A DNA stretch of 8,867 bases from positions 1 to 8,867 of the forward strand of contig JAOTSS010000070.1 in assembly GCA_029864805.1 (NCBI GenBank), read 5' to 3'. This document shows positions 4,346 through 8,867 of this stretch, in pieces (within the stretch, counting starts at the first letter, position 1; the number at the start of each line of letters is the position of its first letter). The stretch is from Candidatus Nitrosopumilus sp. Its GTDB lineage: Archaea > Thermoproteota > Nitrososphaeria > Nitrososphaerales > Nitrosopumilaceae. The translations under genes and the position numbers were made by a program. Under the pieces are notes generated by a model. The model did no database searches, had not been told where the DNA came from, and worked only from the letters and a program-made list of their open reading frames with translations.

Positions 4346-6422
4346 ATATCAACAATATCAGGACTACGAATAGCAGTCCTGCTCCAAATACGAATAAGTA
4401 TGATTGCGAGACACCAGTTTGAGTTCCTTGTACAACTTTTGCACTCCATCCAACTGCTTTCTGAACTCCATCATTCATACCATAATCGATAGCTGTCTTT
4501 TCAAAGTATCTGAATATACCTCTTGCCAACCATAATGGTGCTACAACAAAGCACCAATAGATTATTGCATTAAGATACCATCTGTTTAAGATAACTTTGT
4601 GAATAGAATAAAAGAAAATGTTAGAATTTATAAATTTCACAGGATCAACCCACCTACCAATATAGAAGATATAACCTAGACCAATTCCTGTGGCAAACGC
4701 TACTAATGATGAACCTAGTGCAACTGGATTAAGTCCTTGCAAGAACTCTGGAAGTATTGAAGATTCTGCTGCTGCATGTTCAGAATGAATACCAAAGGAA
4801 TGTTCAAGATAATCAGTAAACACGTGATGTAGACCTTCTTCTGCAGATAATCCAATAAGTCCAATTCCAATTGTAAGAACTGCAAGAATTCCATATGGAA
4901 CCCACATCGACAATGACGCTTCATGGATGTGATGTCCTTCCTCTTCCATTTTTTCAATGTGTTTACTCTTCTTTCCAAAGAAGACCATTCCAATCATTCG
5001 AGTAGTATAGAATGCTGTGATAACTGCAGTCAATACTGCAATTGCATAAAGTGGCATTGCCCATTCATTTCCAGATTCATAAACTGCAGCAAAGATTGCA
5101 TCCTTACTCCAGAAACCAGTTGTGATAAATGGTGCACCCATTAAACCAAGCCCAGCTGCCCACATGAATGCATATGTTTTCTTCATTTGTTTTCTAAGAC
5201 CACCCATATCGGTCATAAATCTAGAACCAACAATGTGTAATAGAGAACCTGCTGCCATGAATAAGGAAGCTTTGAACATTGCATGAGAAATTAAATGGAA
5301 AAATCCTGCAGTGTAACCATCAACGTATTGATGAGATAATCCAGCAACACCTAATGCCATCATCATATAACCAATCTGAGAACCAGTTGAATAAGCAAGA
5401 ACTTTCTTAATTTCAGGATTAACCATTCCTTGTGTTGCAAGTAACAATGCAGTAATTGCGCCAACCCAAGCAACAATCTCAAAGAACTGGTCGGCCATAA
5501 TACCTGCAGCTCCTAATGCAAATACGAGTGGACCAATTCTTGCAACTAAGAAGACACCTGCTTTGACCATTGTTGCAGCGTGAATTAATGCCGAAACAGC
5601 AGTCGGGCCAGTCATGGCTTCTAACAACCATTCGTTTAGTGGGAATTGAGCTGATTTTCCTATAGCTCCTCCAAACAATAAAACAAATGCAGGAACTAAA
5701 AGCCCCTGAGCAGCCATTGTAGTTGCCCATTGAGTATCTCCCATTAATTCTTTAAACCCAAAGGTACCTGCAAACAAAAATATCAAAAGCATACCTGCAA
5801 TCATCATCACATCACCAACTTTGGTCATGATGAAGGCCTTCATACCTGCGTGTGTTGGTGCATAGTAATCTAACATACCAAGAACAGTTCTACCTTCAAC
5901 ACCAACATGATCTTTCTTCTTGTCACGATACCAAAAGCTGATCAAAGCATATGAGGCAAGTCCTACACCTTCCCATCCAAAGAATACTTGAAGTAAGTTA
6001 TCAGACAATACAATTAACTGCATAGAACCAATAAAGAACATCATCCAGAACCAGAACCTTGTAATGTCTTTATCGCCCTTCATGTATCCTGTACTGTAAA
6101 TCATAATGAGGAATGAAATCCAACCTACAACGTTTGCCATTATTATTGAAAGCGGATCTGCTAAAACGCCACCTTTGAGACCAATTGCCTCAATCCACAT
6201 AATTTGATGATGTAATTCGTGTGCCTCTAAAGCCACAGGAATCATCGTTGCTGCAGATAAAGCACTCATCAAAGCAAATGCTACTGCAACATATCCAGTT
6301 GCATGTTTTGATAGTTTTCCAATACCTGGAATAATCATTGCAGCGGCAAATGGTAGAATCCAAACTAACCAAGCGCTAAGAGTTCCAACTTCAAAAGGTA
6401 ATCCGAAAGCTTCTGTTGCCAT
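4344..6422 (-). CDS. nuoL: NADH-quinone oxidoreductase-like (complex I) subunit L
   Basis: A 692-residue distal antiporter-like subunit of the complex I membrane arm. NuoL is identified by DPLSIIMANVVGWISFLIMIYS (89-110), FFGWEGVGLASY (Glu151), GKSAQFPLNEWL (Lys256), SALIHAATMVKAG (His281), EIKKVLAYSTGSQIGY (Lys340), HLISHAMFKASLF and TGFWSKDAIF (Asp441). A long C-terminal part ends with GTQTGVSQSYLFVFGAGLL, matching the region after the lateral helix that only NuoL has. It is longer than the E. coli protein (about 613). The extra length includes a roughly 20-residue insert at about 171-191, between WYRDKKK and MKAFI, and His-rich loops (HHIHEASL at 497; HSFGIHSEHA at 541). GGAG lies eight bases before the ATG, within the end of nuoM; the two genes are separated by three bases. 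It follows nuoM, the reverse of the bacterial L-M order. Confidence 0.95.
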   Translation of the reverse strand: MATEAFGLPFEVGTLSAWLVWILPFAAAMIIPGIGKLSKHATGYVAVAFALMSALSAATMIPVALEAHELHHQIMWIEAIGLKGGVLADPLSIIMANVVGWISFLIMIYSTGYMKGDKDITRFWFWMMFFIGSMQLIVLSDNLLQVFFGWEGVGLASYALISFWYRDKKKDHVGVEGRTVLGMLDYYAPTHAGMKAFIMTKVGDVMMIAGMLLIFLFAGTFGFKELMGDTQWATTMAAQGLLVPAFVLLFGGAIGKSAQFPLNEWLLEAMTGPTAVSALIHAATMVKAGVFLVARIGPLVFALGAAGIMADQFFEIVAWVGAITALLLATQGMVNPEIKKVLAYSTGSQIGYMMMALGVAGLSHQYVDGYTAGFFHLISHAMFKASLFMAAGSLLHIVGSRFMTDMGGLRKQMKKTYAFMWAAGLGLMGAPFITTGFWSKDAIFAAVYESGNEWAMPLYAIAVLTAVITAFYTTRMIGMVFFGKKSKHIEKMEEEGHHIHEASLSMWVPYGILAVLTIGIGLIGLSAEEGLHHVFTDYLEHSFGIHSEHAAAESSILPEFLQGLNPVALGSSLVAFATGIGLGYIFYIGRWVDPVKFINSNIFFYSIHKVILNRWYLNAIIYWCFVVAPLWLARGIFRYFEKTAIDYGMNDGVQKAVGWSAKVVQGTQTGVSQSYLFVFGAGLLFVVLILLI

Positions 6423-6425
6423 AGT

Positions 6426-7979
6426 CTAGACTCCTAATACTCCATTCATGTATGGAATAATTGTTTTCAAGAAAATATCGGGATAGATTCCAACTACAAT
6501 TGAAAATCCTGCCAATAGCATCATTGGGGCAGTCATATACCAACTTCCTTCTTTCACATTTTTAAGATGTTCAGGAGTTTTTCCAAAGAATACGCGTTTT
6601 AGCATCCAAAGCATGTAAGACATCGTAAGGGCTGTTGCAACAAGACCTAAACCAAATGTGACAGCTCTTATTGTTGAGCCCTCTTCAATTGCAGTCTCTA
6701 ATGCACCGTAAAACAAAATCCATTCACCCATAAATCCACTTGTTGGTGGTACACCCATGATTGTCAATGCGCCGATAACTGCACAAACTGCTGTAATTGG
6801 CATCTTTCCTGCCAATCCTCCAAGTTTTGAGATACTTCTAGTTCCAACTTTAACGATGATAATTCCAGCCATCATGAAGAGAATGCCTTTTCCAATGGCG
6901 TGAGTTACATACATCATCTCTGCACCAGAAAGACCTAATGCAGACATTGAACCAATACCAAACAAAAGATAACCCATTTGACTAATACTAGAATATGCTA
7001 GAAGACGTTTCAGATCATCTTGCATTAATGCCATTGCACCACCGTAAATCATCGTAACAAGTCCCCAGATGTGGAACCATATTGAAAGTTCCGCAAACGT
7101 TGCAGGTAAGAATTCAACAATTAATCGGAAGATACCATATGCGCCAATTCCAATCATTGCAGGGGACAACAGAGCACTGATTGGTGTAGGTGCAGAACCA
7201 TGGACATATGGAAGCCAAATGTGAAACATAAAGACTGCTAGTTTAACTCCTAGCCCAATTGCAATTGCAACTGCAGAAATCATCACGATGTCTGGAGGAA
7301 TTTCAGATTCATGAATATCTACAAAATCGAAACTTCCTAATGAAAGACCAATCATTAAAAATCCCAATAGTAAAACAACTGCACCAGCATGAGTCCAGAA
7401 TAGGAACATCAAACCAATTTTTCTTCTAGGACCATCACCCCAAAGCGCAACTAAGAAGAAACCGGGAATCAACATAACCTCAAAGAAAATATAGAATTCA
7501 ATCAGATTTGTGGAGAGAACAGTTCCAAGCATTCCCATCGCAAAAACAAGATACAATGCAAAGTAAAGACCAGATTTAGCATTAACATAATTTGAAAGTG
7601 AAGATGATTCAACCACTGAAGTCTGGCCACTTGAAGACGTATTGATTTTATGCTCTTCTTCAAATTGTTCATGGAATTTATGAATCATGTATGGCTTTGA
7701 ATAAAGTGCCAGTATTGTAGAGAGTACATAAATCAAAATTGCAAATGGTGATGCTAACCCATCTAACAAGAAACCAAATTCACCAAACTGTTCAGTCCAT
7801 GGATAGTGTTCTTCAACAGTACCAGAAAGTGCTGCATTAATTACAAGTATTGTAGTGTACAGTAAAATTGCAAACGTAAACCACATAGCAGGTGTGGGGC
7901 CAACTTTTCTTCCAATAATGTATGCTATTGGAGACAAGAGTAACGGCAAAAAAACTGCCTGCAATAATGCATATTCCAT
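6426..7979 (-). CDS. nuoM: NADH-quinone oxidoreductase-like (complex I) subunit M
   Basis: A 517-residue middle antiporter-like subunit of the complex I membrane arm. Signatures are NLIEFYIFFEVMLIPGFFL (Glu167, TM5), LGVKLAVFMFHIWLPYVHG (Lys246, TM7), DDLKRLLAYSSISQMGY (Lys324), MYVTHAIGKGILF (His360) and GVPPTSGFMGEW (Glu419, the TM12 glutamate typical of NuoM). There are about 14 membrane segments. Residues about 103-136 form an added hydrophilic, Glu- then Ser-rich stretch between two membrane segments (SKPYM before it, SGLYFALYLVFAMGMLG after it), not present in E. coli NuoM as I remember it. The ATG shares one base with the nuoK stop (TAATG), and AAGGGA lies just before, so the two genes are probably translationally coupled. 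NuoM rather than NuoL is supported by the lack of the long C-terminal extension. Confidence 0.94.
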   Translation of the reverse strand: MEYALLQAVFLPLLLSPIAYIIGRKVGPTPAMWFTFAILLYTTILVINAALSGTVEEHYPWTEQFGEFGFLLDGLASPFAILIYVLSTILALYSKPYMIHKFHEQFEEEHKINTSSSGQTSVVESSSLSNYVNAKSGLYFALYLVFAMGMLGTVLSTNLIEFYIFFEVMLIPGFFLVALWGDGPRRKIGLMFLFWTHAGAVVLLLGFLMIGLSLGSFDFVDIHESEIPPDIVMISAVAIAIGLGVKLAVFMFHIWLPYVHGSAPTPISALLSPAMIGIGAYGIFRLIVEFLPATFAELSIWFHIWGLVTMIYGGAMALMQDDLKRLLAYSSISQMGYLLFGIGSMSALGLSGAEMMYVTHAIGKGILFMMAGIIIVKVGTRSISKLGGLAGKMPITAVCAVIGALTIMGVPPTSGFMGEWILFYGALETAIEEGSTIRAVTFGLGLVATALTMSYMLWMLKRVFFGKTPEHLKNVKEGSWYMTAPMMLLAGFSIVVGIYPDIFLKTIIPYMNGVLGV

Positions 7980-8284
7980 TATCCCTTCAAACTCCTAAAG
8001 TCTGCAATATCGACATTTTGATACATTCTATAAGCCACAATAATCAATGACAATCCAACTGCTACTTCTGCTGCAGCAATCGCAATTGAGAATAAAGCCA
8101 AAGTCTGACCTCCACTATGAGGTAAAAACCTACCAAATGCTACAAGATTAAGATTTGCAGCATTGATAATAATTTCAACTGCAAATAACATTCGAATAAA
8201 ATTACGCTTAACTGCAAGACCGTAAATCCCTATACCCAAAAGGGCAACAGATACAAGGGTAAAATCAACTAGTTCGCTGGTCAT
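7979..8284 (-). CDS. nuoK: NADH-quinone oxidoreductase-like (complex I) subunit K
   Basis: A 101-residue, three-helix membrane subunit of complex I (homologue of mitochondrial ND4L). It carries the two buried glutamates needed for proton transfer: Glu37 in FAVEIIINAANLNLVAF and Glu73 in IAAAEVAVGLSLIIV, at almost the same numbers as Glu36 and Glu72 of E. coli NuoK. An upstream in-frame ATG at 8293 would add MWR. The ATG at 8284 is preferred because GAGG lies nine bases before it, whereas it abuts the 8293 ATG directly, and because 101 residues is the family's usual size. It overlaps the end of nuoJ by 20 bases and its stop overlaps the nuoM start. Confidence 0.94.
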   Translation of the reverse strand: MTSELVDFTLVSVALLGIGIYGLAVKRNFIRMLFAVEIIINAANLNLVAFGRFLPHSGGQTLALFSIAIAAAEVAVGLSLIIVAYRMYQNVDIADFRSLKG

Positions 8285-8777
8285 TCTCCACATCCTCTCG
8301 TTTGGCTAAAACTAATGCACCAATTACAGAACCAGCTAAAATTAATCCCATCAAAATTAATGCAGGCCAATAATATGTTACAAAGTCTGTACCAATATCT
8401 CTAAAATCAACTGGAGGTTCATCAGTAGTTATTGTTTTTATTCCTGAGTCTAAGAAGACGGCCCCTAGTGCAACCATAACTATCAACATCAATCCAATTC
8501 CTGCAAACTTTCTTCTCCTATCTTCAATTTTTTTGAAAATTAATTCTCTTTTTACTAACATGACAGTAAACAAAATCAGAACAGCGATAGAACCAACATA
8601 CACTGCCAATTGGAACAATGCAACGAAAGGAGAATCCAACAAGAAGAAGAATCCTGCTATGCCGCCAAGTGTCCCCATCAAAGCAATTGAGCCATAAATC
8701 AATGATCTTAATTCAAGGGCAGCAATTGCAGAGCCAATTGTGATTACGGTTAATGCAAGAAATGCTGCATCAGCCAT
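8265..8777 (-). CDS. nuoJ: NADH-quinone oxidoreductase-like (complex I) subunit J
   Basis: A 170-residue membrane subunit of complex I (homologue of mitochondrial ND6), near the junction of the peripheral and membrane arms. It has five hydrophobic segments. The conserved TM3 stretch reads FQLAVYVGSIAVLILFTVML, matching the YxGAIxVLFLFxVM consensus, with the central Gly that allows the helix to bulge. A soluble loop (about residues 110-135) and a charged C-terminus, AKREDVENDQRTS, follow. The frame is open to a GTG at 8810, but the ATG at 8777 is chosen because GAGGTG lies six bases before it and because the resulting N-terminus, MADAAFLALTVITIG, starts directly with the first helix. The extra upstream codons lie inside the preceding gene in another frame. 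It overlaps the upstream gene by 8 bases and nuoK by 20. Confidence 0.93.
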   Translation of the reverse strand: MADAAFLALTVITIGSAIAALELRSLIYGSIALMGTLGGIAGFFFLLDSPFVALFQLAVYVGSIAVLILFTVMLVKRELIFKKIEDRRRKFAGIGLMLIVMVALGAVFLDSGIKTITTDEPPVDFRDIGTDFVTYYWPALILMGLILAGSVIGALVLAKREDVENDQRTS

Positions 8778-8867
8778 GTGATGCACCTCTATCAGTAATT
8801 TGGATTTCACTATCTTGTGCTACATATGGTTTTACAGCAAGCTGAGCAGGAGTGTAAATTAATCCTT
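8770..8867 (-). CDS. nuoI: C-terminal end of a complex I gene, probably NuoI
   Basis: Only the last 31 codons and the stop are in the window; they begin GLIYTPAQLAVKPYV and end ITDRGASHG. The frame continues beyond the right edge. The stop (TGA, 8772-8770) overlaps the start of nuoJ by 8 bases, so this is the preceding gene of the same operon. In archaeal and bacterial complex I operons the gene before nuoJ is usually nuoI, the two [4Fe-4S] ferredoxin-like subunit, and a short hydrophilic tail fits that. No cysteine motif is inside the window, so the name rests on gene order. Confidence 0.6.
   Translation of the reverse strand, partial: GLIYTPAQLAVKPYVAQDSEIQITDRGASHG

Noticed and set aside
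4715..5144. Two overlapping open frames within nuoL on both strands
   Set aside because: Both are out of frame with, or antisense to, a clearly conserved nuoL; their composition reflects the parent gene.
5479..6372. Other minus-strand open frames inside nuoL, rich in Cys, Ser and Arg
   Set aside because: They are shifted-frame readings of the nuoL coding sequence, typical of low-GC membrane-protein genes.
8778..8810. GTG start adding 11 residues to NuoJ
   Set aside because: The extra codons lie inside the upstream gene's frame; the ATG at 8777 has a well-spaced GAGGTG and a normal N-terminus.
1..8867. CRISPR arrays, insertion sequences or long direct repeats
   Set aside because: Reading through the window showed no regularly spaced repeats, transposase or paired terminal repeats.

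Overview
The window looks like chromosomal DNA of a low-GC ammonia-oxidising archaeon of the Nitrosopumilus type (Thaumarchaeota/Nitrososphaerota). The evidence is the complex I gene order J-K-M-L-N, archaeal TATA-like boxes in front of tRNA genes, a tRNA intron outside the anticodon loop bounded by a bulge-helix-bulge, and a tyrosine recombinase of the divergent type common in this phylum. The lineage is inferred from these features and has not been tested by database search.

Layout. Positions 1-979 (minus) hold a tyrosine recombinase whose C-terminus lies beyond the left edge. Directly upstream of it, on the same strand, is a tRNA gene with a CAU anticodon (1042-1115). This is the usual geometry for one end of an element integrated at the 3' end of a tRNA gene; the element body would lie to the left of the window. 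Next is a heme-oxygenase-fold protein of the TenA/PqqC/CADD superfamily (1157-1789, minus), transcribed away from a tRNA-Glu(UUC) gene (1870-1963, plus). That tRNA gene has a 15-nt intron in its T-loop. A short, atypical isoprenyl diphosphate synthase (1978-2856, plus) begins 14 nt after the tRNA's CCA end.

From 2846 to the right edge, everything on the minus strand is one tightly packed complex I (Nuo) operon: end of a probable nuoI, then nuoJ, nuoK, nuoM, nuoL and nuoN. Its genes overlap or lie a few bases apart. It encodes most of the proton-pumping membrane arm. nuoN ends tail-to-tail with the prenyl synthase with an 11-bp overlap, so no intergenic space is left for terminators.

How it works together. 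NuoJ, K, M, L and N form the membrane arm of an NADH-dehydrogenase-like complex. In this group that complex is thought to lack the NADH-binding module and to exchange electrons with the quinone pool and a reduced carrier such as ferredoxin. The prenyl synthase would supply isoprenoid chains for lipids or quinone tails. The CADD-like protein may belong to cofactor metabolism. The left end is accessory DNA, with codon use clearly unlike its neighbour. I see no wholly new multi-gene system. The items most worth following up are the tRNA-integrase junction, the T-loop intron, the unusual T-loop of the CAU tRNA, and the prenyl synthase that lacks a conserved C-terminal segment. No stretch over 300 bases is without a gene.
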